Shown: positions 1 through 7,481, counted from the first letter of the stretch. The stretch is 8,566 nt of DNA from Phycisphaerae bacterium (GCA_022866005.1 JALHTV010000175.1:1-8566), one strand, 5' to 3'. Notes: generated by a model from the sequence alone, not told the origin. Translations and numbers: made by a program.

Positions 1-95
1 CGTTCCTGATCCAGCGCGACTGGCGGTTCGCGGTCATCACCACGTTGGTCTTCCTGGTGATTATGATTTCGGGGTTTTTGGGCAAGATCCGGTGA
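1..95 (+). CDS. C-terminal end of an unidentified membrane protein (partial)
   Basis: An open frame enters from the left edge (first full codon at position 3) and stops at TGA 93-95, giving 30 residues. It begins FLIQRDWRFAV and runs into a strongly hydrophobic stretch of about 17 residues (VITTLVFLVIMISGFLG), then ends in a short basic tail, GKIR. This looks like a final transmembrane helix with a positively charged cytoplasmic end. Too little is present to name a family. It lies on the same strand as rsgA about 155 bp upstream. The frame could be open by chance over so short a stretch, but the helix-plus-basic-tail pattern supports a real gene end. Confidence 0.55.
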   Translation, partial: FLIQRDWRFAVITTLVFLVIMISGFLGKIR

Positions 96-238
96 GCATA
101 GCCGCTAGAGTCTGTTGACAACGGAACCGCAACGGACCAAGACAGCACAAAGGAGACTGGCGGGCGTTCAGCGACGGTGCTGCTGTGGCTGGTATGCTTC
201 GTGCCCTTTGGGGTTCGCTGACGCCTGACCGTGGTGAC

Positions 239-243
239 AGAGG
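239..243 (+). promoter_or_regulatory. Shine-Dalgarno sequence that decides the rsgA start
   Basis: AGAGG at 239-243 lies 8 nt upstream of the ATG at 252. This favours ATG 252 over the in-frame GTG codons at 231 and 234, which have no purine-rich site at a useful distance. Confidence 0.55.
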
Positions 244-251
244 TCGCGTCA

Positions 252-1391
252 ATGGCACGACGCAAGGGCAAATCCCAGCGCCGCATCAAGGACTGGCAGC
301 GGGCCATGTCCAGCGACAGCATGGCCGACAAGGCCACCTCGCGCGGGCGCCTCACGCGCCGGGCGGTCAAGCTGCCCCCCTACCGCCTGGAAGCTCCGCA
401 GGACAACCTGGAGCTGCTGCCCAAGACCGAGGGGATGGTGACGGGCTTCTTCCCCGGCGGGGCCATGGTGCGGGTCGGGGGGCAGGTGCTGCTGTGCGGC
501 ATCGCCAAGACCTTCCGCGCACCGGAGGGCTCCAGCGCCCTGGCCGTGGGAGACGAGGTGACCGTGGCGATGGCGCTTCAGGAGCACCTCAGCGTCGCCG
601 CGGCCGGGGACAAGGTCCGCGCCGACGGCATGATCCTGGTCCGCGCCCCCCGCCGCAGCGCGCTGGTGCGCCCGCAGCCGCGCTCGGCCAAGCGGTTCGA
701 CAAGTACGAGACCCAGCGGCTCGACAAGGTCCTGGTGGCCAACATAGACCAGCTCATGATCATCACCTCGACCTGCCAGCCGCCGCTGAGGCCGGCGGGG
801 GTGGACCGCTTCCTCATCGTGGCCGAGCGGGGAGAGCTGGCGCCCCTGCTGGTGATCAACAAGATCGACCTGGAGCCCGCCGACCCGGCCGTCGTGGCGG
901 GGTTCGTCGAGCTGGGGCTGAAGGTGATCTGCTGCTCGGCGGTGACCGGGGAGGGCCTGGAGAAGCTCCGGGCGGCCCTGGCGGGTCGGCGGAGCGTGCT
1001 GGGAGGGGCGTCGGGCGTGGGCAAGAGCACGCTGGTCAACGCCCTGATCCCCGGTGCGGCCGCCGCCACCCGGGGGGTGCGCATGAAGGACGAGCGCGGG
1101 CGCCACACCACGGCCGCGGCGCGGGTGTATGACCTGCCCCCTGCCCCAGAAGGCGGCCCCGGGGGCATGATCGTCGACACCCCCGGCATCCGCGAACTGG
1201 GCATCGACCTCACCGCCGCCCAGCTCCCGTGGTACTTCCCGGAGTTCGAGGAGCACGGCAGCCGCTGCCACTTCAAGGACTGCACGCACACTCACGAGCC
1301 CGACTGCGCCGTCCGCACTGCCGTGGAGGCCGGCACCATCCCCGCCCGGCGATACGGTAGCTACCTGCGAATCCTGGAGACGCTCCTCTAG
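252..1391 (+). CDS. rsgA: Ribosome small-subunit-dependent GTPase RsgA
   Basis: RsgA (YjeQ/EngC) is a cytoplasmic GTPase that binds the maturing 30S subunit near the decoding centre and is released after GTP hydrolysis. From ATG 252 the product is 379 aa, slightly longer than the usual 300-350. The order of motifs is the circular permutation typical of the family. An N-terminal basic tail (about 1-45, rich in R and K) comes first, then an OB-fold region. G4 NKID follows at 203-206, then a G5-like CSAVTGEG. The P-loop GASGVGKST is at about 251-259 and G3 DTPGI at 309-313. The C-terminal zinc-binding motif is Cys339-x4-Cys344-x-His346-x5-Cys352, and all four ligands are present. An alternative in-frame GTG at 231 would add seven residues (MVTEVAS), but ATG 252 has the better ribosome binding site. 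The gene ends 6 bp from the convergent oppF stop codon. Confidence 0.96.
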   Translation: MARRKGKSQRRIKDWQRAMSSDSMADKATSRGRLTRRAVKLPPYRLEAPQDNLELLPKTEGMVTGFFPGGAMVRVGGQVLLCGIAKTFRAPEGSSALAVGDEVTVAMALQEHLSVAAAGDKVRADGMILVRAPRRSALVRPQPRSAKRFDKYETQRLDKVLVANIDQLMIITSTCQPPLRPAGVDRFLIVAERGELAPLLVINKIDLEPADPAVVAGFVELGLKVICCSAVTGEGLEKLRAALAGRRSVLGGASGVGKSTLVNALIPGAAAATRGVRMKDERGRHTTAAARVYDLPPAPEGGPGGMIVDTPGIRELGIDLTAAQLPWYFPEFEEHGSRCHFKDCTHTHEPDCAVRTAVEAGTIPARRYGSYLRILETLL

Positions 1392-1397
1392 CTGCGA

Positions 1398-2456
1398 TCA
1401 GGGTTGTAGCAGGCAGGCGTGGAGGTGCGCGGGGTCCTCTTGGGCCGGCCGCAATTGCGGTGAGTCGATCATGCAGCGGGCCATGATGCGGACGGGGTGC
1501 CCTTCGCTGAGGATGCTGACCGTGTCGGCGGCGTCGGCGCCTTGGGCCAGCCGGCGGGTCAGGGGACATCGCGGGTGGAATGCACAGCCGGGCGGCGGGT
1601 TGATCGGTGAGGGGACCTCGCCGGTCAGCCGCACCGCCGTGCGGGCCCGCCCGGGGACCGGCTGCGGCACGGCCGAGAGCAAGGCTTGCGTGTAGGGGTG
1701 CATCGGCCGCTCGTACAGGGCCTCGCGCGTGGCGCGTTCGACGATCCGCCCCAGATACATCACGGCGACTTCATCGGCGAAGTGTTCCACCACGGCCAGG
1801 TTGTGCGCGATGAACAGGTACGACAGGCCCAGGTCGGACTGGAGGTCGCTGAGGAGGTTGAGGATCTGGGCCTGGATGGACACGTCCAGCGCACTGATCG
1901 GTTCGTCGGCCACGATGAAGTCCGGCTGGGTCGCCAGGGCGCGGGCGATGCCGATTCGCTGCCGCTGGCCGCCGGAGAACTCGTGCGGATAGCGGTTGGC
2001 GTAGACGGGTGACAACCCCACGCGTTCGAGCAGCTCGCCCACGCGGGCTCGGCGCTGGCGGCGGGGGACGACCCGGTGCACCATGAGCGGCTCCGCCACG
2101 ATCGCCCCCACCGTCATCCGCGGGTTGAGCGAGCCGACGGGGTCCTGGAAGATCATCTGCATCCGCCGCCGCAGCACGCGCAGCCGGCCCCGCCGCAGGG
2201 CCAGGACGTCCACGCCGTCAAAGTGCACCCGCCCGCCGGTGATCGGGATCAGCCGCAGCACCGACCGGCCCACGGTGGTCTTGCCCGAGCCGCTCTCGCC
2301 CACCAGGCCCAGTGTCCTCCCGCGGCGGACGGTCAGGTCCACGCCGTCCACCGCCCGCACGTAGCCGCCAACGCGCGAGAACACACCGCGGCGGACGGGG
2401 AAGTACGTCCGCAGCCCCCGGACCGTCAGGATCGCGTTGTCGCCGGTTTCGCTCAC
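1398..2456 (-). CDS. oppF: Peptide ABC transporter ATP-binding protein OppF/DppF type
   Basis: This is the second ATPase of a peptide-type ABC importer and acts on the cytoplasmic face of the OppBC pore. The product is 352 aa. Walker A GESGSGKT is at 53-60, the Q-loop glutamine at 104, the signature FSGGQRQR at 160-167, Walker B FIVADE at 180-185 and the switch histidine at 218. The residue after that histidine is Asn (AHNL) instead of the usual Asp. The C-terminal oligopeptide-transporter extension (GCAFHPRCP) carries Cys291, Cys297 and Cys328. The cysteine usually found seven residues after the second one is Ala304 here. The start is GTG, 2 bp after the oppD stop codon; the nearest strong purine run (GGGGAGG) is rather far upstream, so translation probably depends on coupling. 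OppF rather than OppD is chosen from gene order and the GQRQR signature. It is the last gene of the operon. Confidence 0.93.
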   Translation of the reverse strand: MSETGDNAILTVRGLRTYFPVRRGVFSRVGGYVRAVDGVDLTVRRGRTLGLVGESGSGKTTVGRSVLRLIPITGGRVHFDGVDVLALRRGRLRVLRRRMQMIFQDPVGSLNPRMTVGAIVAEPLMVHRVVPRRQRRARVGELLERVGLSPVYANRYPHEFSGGQRQRIGIARALATQPDFIVADEPISALDVSIQAQILNLLSDLQSDLGLSYLFIAHNLAVVEHFADEVAVMYLGRIVERATREALYERPMHPYTQALLSAVPQPVPGRARTAVRLTGEVPSPINPPPGCAFHPRCPLTRRLAQGADAADTVSILSEGHPVRIMARCMIDSPQLRPAQEDPAHLHACLLQP

Positions 2457-2458
2457 GG

Positions 2459-3490
2459 TCAGCTCTGCGACCTCCCCTCGTCGCCGGGTGTCGTCTGGGG
2501 CGCGTCAATGAAGCCGGGGCACTCCCAGCAAGCCGCCCAATGCCCGCCGTGCACCTCCCGCAGGGGCGGTTCCTCGCTGCGGCATCGCGGCAGATTGCGG
2601 CCTATGGGGCAGCGCGGATGGAACTTGCAGCCGGTGGGAAAGGCCAGGGGATTCGGCACGTTGCCGCCGATCGCCTCCAGGCGGGTTTTCTTCGTGCCCA
2701 GGCGCGGCAGGGAGCGGAACAGGCCGTGCGTGTACGGGTGCAGCGGCCGGGCGAACAGCTCCGCGGCGCCCGCCAGCTCCGCCATCTTGGAGGCGTACAT
2801 CACGCCGACCGCATCGGCCATCTCGGCCACTACCGCCAGGTCATGGGTGATCAGCAGGATGCTGAGGGCCTGCTGCTGGAGCTGCCGCAGCAGGTCGAGG
2901 ATCTGCGCCTGGATGGTCACGTCCAGGGCGGTGGTCGGCTCATCGGCGATCAGCAGTTGCGGCCCGCACGACAGCGCCATCGAGATCATCACGCGCTGTC
3001 GCATGCCGCCGGAGAGCTGGTGGGGATACTCGCGGAACCGCTGGGCCGCATCGGGGATGCCCACCTTGGCCAGCATCTCGATGGCCTGCTGCCGCGCCCG
3101 CCCGGACGGGGAGCCGCGGTGCAGCCGAATGGCCTCGACGATCTGGCTGCCGCAGGTGAGCACGGGGTTCAGCGAGGTCATCGGCTCCTGGAAGATCATG
3201 CTGATCCGCGCCCCGCGGACGGAGCGCATCTGCTCCTCGTTCATGTCCGGCAGGTTCTGCCCTTCCAGCTCCACGCGCCCCGAGAGGATTTCACCGGGCG
3301 GGCTGGGCACCAGGCGCAGGATGGAAAAGGCCGTGACGGTCTTGCCGCAGCCGCTCTCGCCGACCAGGGCGAAGGTCTTCCCGCGCGGCACGGCGAAGCT
3401 CACCCCGTCCACCGCGCGGAGGAGCCCCTCGGCGGTGTGGAACACCGTCGTCAGCTCGCGGACCTTCAGCAGGGGCGCGGCGTCGTTCAT
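2459..3490 (-). CDS. oppD: Peptide ABC transporter ATP-binding protein OppD/DppD type
   Basis: This is the first ATPase of the importer, partner of OppF in the nucleotide-binding dimer. The product is 343 aa, close to the family norm. Walker A GESGCGKT is at 44-51, the Q-loop glutamine at 101, the signature LSGGMRQR at 159-166, Walker B LLIADE at 179-184 followed by the D-loop (ALD), and the switch histidine at 216. The GMRQR signature is typical of OppD. The C-terminal extension has GCKFHPRCP with Cys288 and Cys294, then Cys303, Cys321 and Cys324. Homologous cysteines in some OppD/DppD proteins are reported to hold an iron-sulfur cluster. The frame is open far upstream to 4306, but the start is set at ATG 3490, which overlaps the oppC stop as ATGA. 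A GAGG site lies 5 nt before the ATG, and the protein begins right before the canonical first beta strand. Confidence 0.95.
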   Translation of the reverse strand: MNDAAPLLKVRELTTVFHTAEGLLRAVDGVSFAVPRGKTFALVGESGCGKTVTAFSILRLVPSPPGEILSGRVELEGQNLPDMNEEQMRSVRGARISMIFQEPMTSLNPVLTCGSQIVEAIRLHRGSPSGRARQQAIEMLAKVGIPDAAQRFREYPHQLSGGMRQRVMISMALSCGPQLLIADEPTTALDVTIQAQILDLLRQLQQQALSILLITHDLAVVAEMADAVGVMYASKMAELAGAAELFARPLHPYTHGLFRSLPRLGTKKTRLEAIGGNVPNPLAFPTGCKFHPRCPIGRNLPRCRSEEPPLREVHGGHWAACWECPGFIDAPQTTPGDEGRSQS

Positions 3491-4614
3491 GACGTCCTCA
3501 TCCGCGGGTCCAAGGCGTCGCGGAGTCCATCGCCCAGGAAGTTGAAGCCCATCACGGTCACGAAGATCGCCGCCCCCGGCCACAGGAGCCAGGGGTGCTT
3601 GGTCAGCTCGGCGATGTTCACCGCCGCCTGAAGCATGTTGCCCCAGCTTGGCGTGGGGTCCTGGATGCCCATGCCGATGAGGCTCAGCCCGCTCTCCCCC
3701 AGGATGTAGGCCGGGATGGACAGCGACGCGGCCACGACGGCGTAGCTGAACGTGCCCGGCAGCACGTGGCGGAGGATGATCCGCCAGGGGCCCACGCCCG
3801 CGGCCCGGGCAGCGGTGACGAAGTCGCTGGTCTTGATGCTCAGCACCATGCCGCGGATGACCCGCGCCAGGCTCGCCCAGCCGATGAACGCCAGGATCAC
3901 CACCACCCCGAAATAGACCTGCGCGCTGGACAGGCCCGCGGGCAGGGCGTTGTAGAGGATCATCAGCGTGTACAGGCCGGGGATGAGCATGATGAGCTCG
4001 CACAACCGCTGGATGAGGTTGTCCGCCCAGCCGCCCAGGTAGCCGCTGAGGCCGCCGACGATCATCCCGATGATCATGCTGATCGTCGTGCCCACCAGGC
4101 CGATGGTCAGGCTGACGCGGGCGGCGAAGATCAGCCGGCTGAACAGGTCGCGCCCCTGATAGTCGGCCCCTAGCAGGTACAGGCGCCCAGGGGCCTCGAC
4201 GCCGAACAGGTGCCGCCGAATCCGCACCCCGCCCAGCACGATCGTCGTCGCGTCGCCCTTGACCAAGAACCGCAGCGGGTAGACCTGCGTGGTGTCCTCC
4301 ACCCACTGCCGCTCGAACGTGATCGGGTCAAAGAAATACCGGCTGCCATAGACGAACGGGCGGAGGTGGAAGCTGCCCTGGCTGTCGAAGAATTGCAGGC
4401 GGCTGGGCGGATGGTAGGCGTGGTCTCGCCGCTGGGAGTCGTAATCGTACGGGCAGAGAAAGCCGTCCAGCAGCATTACCGCGTACATCCCCAGCAGCAC
4501 CCTGCCGGCCCAGATGGCCAGGCGGTGCCTGCGGAGCTGGCGCCAGGCCAGCTTCCACGGGCCCATGGGCTGGACCGTCAACGGCTGCTCGCTGGATGGA
4601 GTGTCCTCGGTCAT
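3487..4614 (-). CDS. oppC: Peptide ABC transporter permease OppC type with long extracytoplasmic insertion
   Basis: One of two inner-membrane permease subunits. The product is 375 aa, about 75 longer than a typical OppC/DppC. A cytoplasmic N-terminal tail precedes TM1 (about 32-50). A polar segment of about 100 residues (55-155), rich in aromatic and charged residues (for example HLRPFVYGSRYFF), then precedes the conserved GADYQGRDLFSRL motif. Further helices lie at about 166-190, 204-224, 236-254, 288-308 and 341-361. The permease coupling motif (EAA loop) is at about 268-286 (AARAAGVGPWRII, then LP), which contacts the ATPases. The canonical end GDGLRDALDPR is intact. ATG 4614 is 4 bp after the oppB stop; no clear Shine-Dalgarno is visible, which fits coupling to oppB. 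The stop codon overlaps the oppD start. Long-loop OppC variants exist in other bacteria, including YejE-type permeases. Confidence 0.94.
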   Translation of the reverse strand: MTEDTPSSEQPLTVQPMGPWKLAWRQLRRHRLAIWAGRVLLGMYAVMLLDGFLCPYDYDSQRRDHAYHPPSRLQFFDSQGSFHLRPFVYGSRYFFDPITFERQWVEDTTQVYPLRFLVKGDATTIVLGGVRIRRHLFGVEAPGRLYLLGADYQGRDLFSRLIFAARVSLTIGLVGTTISMIIGMIVGGLSGYLGGWADNLIQRLCELIMLIPGLYTLMILYNALPAGLSSAQVYFGVVVILAFIGWASLARVIRGMVLSIKTSDFVTAARAAGVGPWRIILRHVLPGTFSYAVVAASLSIPAYILGESGLSLIGMGIQDPTPSWGNMLQAAVNIAELTKHPWLLWPGAAIFVTVMGFNFLGDGLRDALDPRMRTS

Positions 4615-4618
4615 CGTT

Positions 4619-5587
4619 CTATTGGTAGCTGATCCTCGGGTCGGCCACGGCCAGCAGGATGTCCGCCAGCAGGTTGCCCAGCAGCAGCATCAGCGCGCCC
4701 ATCATGAACCCGGCCATGACCATCGGCTCGTCCTTGGCCTGGATGGCCTCGAACATCAGCATGCCCATGCCGGGATAGTTGAGGATGATCTCCATCAGCG
4801 CCGCCCCGCTGAACAGGTGGGCGAACTCGTAGCCGAAGATCGTGATCAGCGGATTGATCGCGTTGCGCAGCGCGTGGCGGTAGATCACGCGATGCTCGCT
4901 GAGCCCCTTGGCCCGGGCGGTGACGATGTATTGCTGGCGGAGCACCTCCAGCATGTTGCCGCGGGTGATCCGCTGGAGGCTCGCGAGCGCCCCCACCGCC
5001 AGCACCACTGTGGGGATGGCCAGGTGCGCGACGTAGTCGGTGAGCTTGCCCAGCGGGCTGAGCTGGTCGTGGTCCACGCTGGTCAGGCCGCCGGCCGGCA
5101 GCACGCCCAGCATCCCCGCAAAGATCCACATCAGCAGCAGCGCCAGGAAGAACCCCGGCACGCTCATCCCCACGAAGCTCAGCGCACTGAGCAGCTTGTC
5201 GGACCAGCGGTACTGATGCACGGCCGCGTAGATGCCCAGGGGAATCGCCACCAGCCACGTCAGCGTGATCGCGGCCAGGTTCATGATCAGCGTATTGGCC
5301 AATCGGCTGGCGATGACGTCCGCGGCCGGGCGATTGTGAATGAAGCTGGTCCCCATGTCCGCCCGGCCCAAGCGCCACAGCCACAGGCCGTACTGGTGAT
5401 AGACGGGCTTGTCCAGCCCGCGCTTGGCGATCTCCTGCTCGACGTAGGCCCGCCTGATGCGCGGGTCCTGCAAGAGGCGCTGGAAGTAATTGCCCGGTGT
5501 GAGCTTCATGACGCCGAAGCCCAGCACCGAGGCCGCCAGCAGCATCACCAGCGTGATCAGGATGCGGCGAACAATGTACGCGCCCAT
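4619..5587 (-). CDS. oppB: Peptide ABC transporter permease OppB type
   Basis: This is the second inner-membrane permease subunit, pairing with OppC. The product is 322 aa, normal for the family. It starts with the typical MGAYIVRRIL and TM1 (about 9-30). An extracytoplasmic loop follows with the conserved RGLDKPVYHQYGLW and RADMGTSF elements. Helices lie at about 97-122, 134-160, 186-206, 247-268 and 287-313. The EAA coupling loop is at about 223-246 (TARAKGLSEHRVIYRHALRN, then INPL). It ends with the canonical LLAVADPRISY. ATG 5587 is 6 bp after the oppA stop. No good ribosome binding site is seen directly upstream, so coupled translation is likely. Confidence 0.95.
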   Translation of the reverse strand: MGAYIVRRILITLVMLLAASVLGFGVMKLTPGNYFQRLLQDPRIRRAYVEQEIAKRGLDKPVYHQYGLWLWRLGRADMGTSFIHNRPAADVIASRLANTLIMNLAAITLTWLVAIPLGIYAAVHQYRWSDKLLSALSFVGMSVPGFFLALLLMWIFAGMLGVLPAGGLTSVDHDQLSPLGKLTDYVAHLAIPTVVLAVGALASLQRITRGNMLEVLRQQYIVTARAKGLSEHRVIYRHALRNAINPLITIFGYEFAHLFSGAALMEIILNYPGMGMLMFEAIQAKDEPMVMAGFMMGALMLLLGNLLADILLAVADPRISYQ

Positions 5588-5593
5588 GGCAGG

Positions 5594-7465
5594 CTAGTGC
5601 TCTTGGATGTAGATCCCCTCCAGGTGCGCCAGTACGCCCCACTGCGGCAGGCTGGTCAGGCCCGTCGGGAAGATGTTGGCGTACTGGGTACGGATGGCGG
5701 CCAGGCCCTCCTGCGTGACCACGTAAACCAGCGGCAGCTCCTCGGTGGCGATCCGCTGATAGCGCCAGTAGACCTCCCGGCGCTTCTGCTCGTCCAGCTC
5801 CTTGATGCCCTCATCGAACACCCGGTCGATCTGGGCCTCCCAGTCGGTGGCGGGGCGGGGCTGCTTGGGGAACCACATGTGCGTGTGGCCGCTGCTCCGC
5901 CAGACGTTGGCACCCCAGTGCGGATCGGTGCTGCCGGTCAGCCCCATCAGGCAGGCCTCCCAGTCGTAGGTCGCGTCCAGCTTGCTGACGAGCGTGTTGA
6001 AGCTCATCGGCCGGAAGTTCACGCGGATGCCGAGGGTCTCCAGGTCCTTGCGGATAACCTCGGCCACCTTGACGCGGTCGGTGTTCTCGGCGTTGGTCGT
6101 GAGGTTGAATTCCACGTCCCCCCCGTCGCTGTCCTCCAGCACGCCGTCGCCGTCACGGTCGGCCAGGCCCATCTCCGCCAGCAGCGCCTTGCCCTTGGCG
6201 GGGTCGTACTCAAACCGCGGCAGGTCCGGGGCGCCGAAGGGCAGGTGAAGCACCTCGTTGTACTCGGTGTACTGCGGATAGGCCAGGCCGTTGAAGACGT
6301 TGTCCACAATGCTCTGGCGGTCGATGGCGTGGGACATCGCTTGTCGGAACCGCCGATCCCGGAACCACCGCAGCTTCCGCGGTTCGACGAACGGCTTGCC
6401 CTGGGTGTCGCGGCCGGGGTTCTGGTTGAAGAACAAAAAGAAGCTGCCCAGGCGCGGGCCCAGACGGTAGATGTCGAAGTCGGCGCCCGTCTGGGCGGCC
6501 AGGATGGGGAAGTCCGCCGGGCGCATTTGCAGGATGTCGATCTCGCCATTCTGGAACTTCAGCATCTGCACGTTCAGGTCGAGCACGGTCAGGAAGACCA
6601 GCTCCTCCAGATACGGCAGATGCTGGCCCGCGGCGTCGGTCATCCAATAGCGCCCGTTGCGCTTCATCACGACGCTGCGGCCGATCTCGTAGCGGGCCAA
6701 CAGGAATGGCCCGTTGCCCACGAGTTTCTCCGGTGGCGTGTCGGTGCTCAGGGCCGAGTCGAAGTGCCCGCTGTCCACCAGGCGCTTGAAAACGTGCTTG
6801 GGGATGATCGGCTGAGCGATGAGCTGCGGGAAGACGGCGTTCTTCTCAAAGAGCGCAAAGCGGACCGTCAGGTCGTCGATCTTTTCGAGCTTCCACTGCT
6901 CTCCCTTGGGCCCGGTGAGCAGGTCGCGCATCGGGGCGCTGATCTTGAGATTGTAGATCGTCTCGTAGGTGAACAGCACGTCATCGGCCGTGAAGGGCGC
7001 CCCGTCGGACCACACCACCCCCTCGCGCAGGCGGACCGTCCAGATGAGCCCGCTGTCGTCGTGCGTCCAACTGGTCGCCAGGTTGGCCTGCGCCTCCGAG
7101 GTCCAGGGATTGGAGGTCGTCAGGCCTTCCCACATCAGGCCGGTGATCTCCGTGCTGGACGTCTCGTTGGCGACGATGGGGTTGAAGGTCTTGGGCTCTC
7201 CCAGCGAGGCCAGGACGATCCGCCCGCCGAACCGACCAACCACCGGGGAGTACAGCTCGGCCGTCGCCGGGCCCAAGATGCCCGCCTGCCCCCCGGCCCC
7301 ACGGCCGCCCGTAGGGGCGCCGCGCGGGCGATAGACCTTCTGCCCCGTGGCCTGGGTGCCGGCCGGTTGCGTGGAAGGCCGGCCTTGCCGATCGGAGGCC
7401 TTCTTGCAGCCGACGACCATCACGGCCAGCAACACACACGCCAGGCCCCATAGCGCCTTGTTCAT
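5594..7465 (-). CDS. oppA: Solute-binding lipoprotein of a peptide ABC importer (SBP_bac_5 family)
   Basis: The extracytoplasmic receptor that binds the solute and delivers it to OppBC. The product is 623 aa. A lipoprotein signal peptide covers 1-19 (MNKALWGLACVLLAVMVVG) with Cys20 as the predicted lipidated residue. Residues 23-75 form a Pro/Gly/Thr/Arg-rich linker. The binding domain follows, with the family marks GEPKTFNPIVANE (about 89-101), LREGVVWSDGAPFTADDV (about 146-163) and FRDRRFRQAMSHAIDR (about 368-383). A loop DRDGDGVLEDSD at 436-447 matches an EF-hand-type calcium-loop spacing. ATG 7465 is chosen because an AAAGGAG site lies 9 nt upstream and the signal peptide starts there; the in-frame ATG at 7519 would put 18 non-hydrophobic residues before it. 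First gene of the operon. The ligand cannot be named: peptides are most likely, but the family also includes receptors for nickel and sugars. Confidence 0.94.
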   Translation of the reverse strand: MNKALWGLACVLLAVMVVGCKKASDRQGRPSTQPAGTQATGQKVYRPRGAPTGGRGAGGQAGILGPATAELYSPVVGRFGGRIVLASLGEPKTFNPIVANETSSTEITGLMWEGLTTSNPWTSEAQANLATSWTHDDSGLIWTVRLREGVVWSDGAPFTADDVLFTYETIYNLKISAPMRDLLTGPKGEQWKLEKIDDLTVRFALFEKNAVFPQLIAQPIIPKHVFKRLVDSGHFDSALSTDTPPEKLVGNGPFLLARYEIGRSVVMKRNGRYWMTDAAGQHLPYLEELVFLTVLDLNVQMLKFQNGEIDILQMRPADFPILAAQTGADFDIYRLGPRLGSFFLFFNQNPGRDTQGKPFVEPRKLRWFRDRRFRQAMSHAIDRQSIVDNVFNGLAYPQYTEYNEVLHLPFGAPDLPRFEYDPAKGKALLAEMGLADRDGDGVLEDSDGGDVEFNLTTNAENTDRVKVAEVIRKDLETLGIRVNFRPMSFNTLVSKLDATYDWEACLMGLTGSTDPHWGANVWRSSGHTHMWFPKQPRPATDWEAQIDRVFDEGIKELDEQKRREVYWRYQRIATEELPLVYVVTQEGLAAIRTQYANIFPTGLTSLPQWGVLAHLEGIYIQEH

Positions 7466-7474
7466 CGGCCACGA

Positions 7475-7481
7475 CTCCTTT
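7475..7481 (-). promoter_or_regulatory. Strong Shine-Dalgarno sequence of oppA
   Basis: On the minus strand the sequence reads AAAGGAG, 9 nt before the ATG at 7465. It is the strongest ribosome binding site of the operon and decides the start codon against the upstream ATG at 7519. Confidence 0.75.

Noticed and set aside
115..143. TTGACA at 115-120 as a -35 box for rsgA
   Set aside because: The hexamer is perfect, but no sequence 15-19 bp downstream resembles a -10 box (the 17-bp position reads CAAGAC), so a promoter call is not supported.
149..228. AAAGGAG at 149-155 followed by a short CTG-initiated frame with a Cys-Cys-Cys run (157-228)
   Set aside because: The spacing between the purine run and CTG is one nucleotide, too short for initiation, and no ATG, GTG or TTG lies at a usable distance. 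A cysteine-rich 23-residue peptide frame of this size can easily occur by chance.
249..1295. A 348-codon minus-strand open frame opposite rsgA, and a 315-codon frame overlapping rsgA on the plus strand
   Set aside because: Both are shadows of rsgA. They show low-complexity Gly/Arg/Ala/His-rich translations, whereas the rsgA frame contains every expected GTPase and zinc motif.
1376..1386. Small hairpin GGAG-ACG-CTCC at the end of rsgA as a terminator
   Set aside because: The stem is only four base pairs with a 3-nt loop and there is no T-rich tract on either strand.
1449..1460. A perfect 12-bp palindrome CCGCAATTGCGG next to GGCCGGCC (1443-1450) near the oppF 3' end
   Set aside because: It lies inside conserved-frame coding sequence, and a palindrome of this length is expected by chance about twice in a window of this size. 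No T tract follows, so it is not a terminator.
2076..3631. Long plus-strand open frames (489 and 439 codons) opposite oppF and oppD
   Set aside because: They are antisense to genes with intact Walker, signature and switch motifs and encode no recognisable domain.
3491..4306. Upstream extension of the oppD frame to 4306, giving a 615-residue product
   Set aside because: The extra 272 residues are the out-of-frame reading of oppC and look compositionally random. ATG 3490 has a ribosome binding site and starts exactly at the family's conserved N-terminus.
4514..7453. A 979-codon open frame on the plus strand opposite oppA, oppB and the start of oppC
   Set aside because: It is antisense to three clearly conserved genes, its translation is compositionally biased (rich in His, Gln, Arg, Val, Asp) without domain motifs, and long empty antisense frames are expected in G+C-rich coding DNA, where stop codons are rare.
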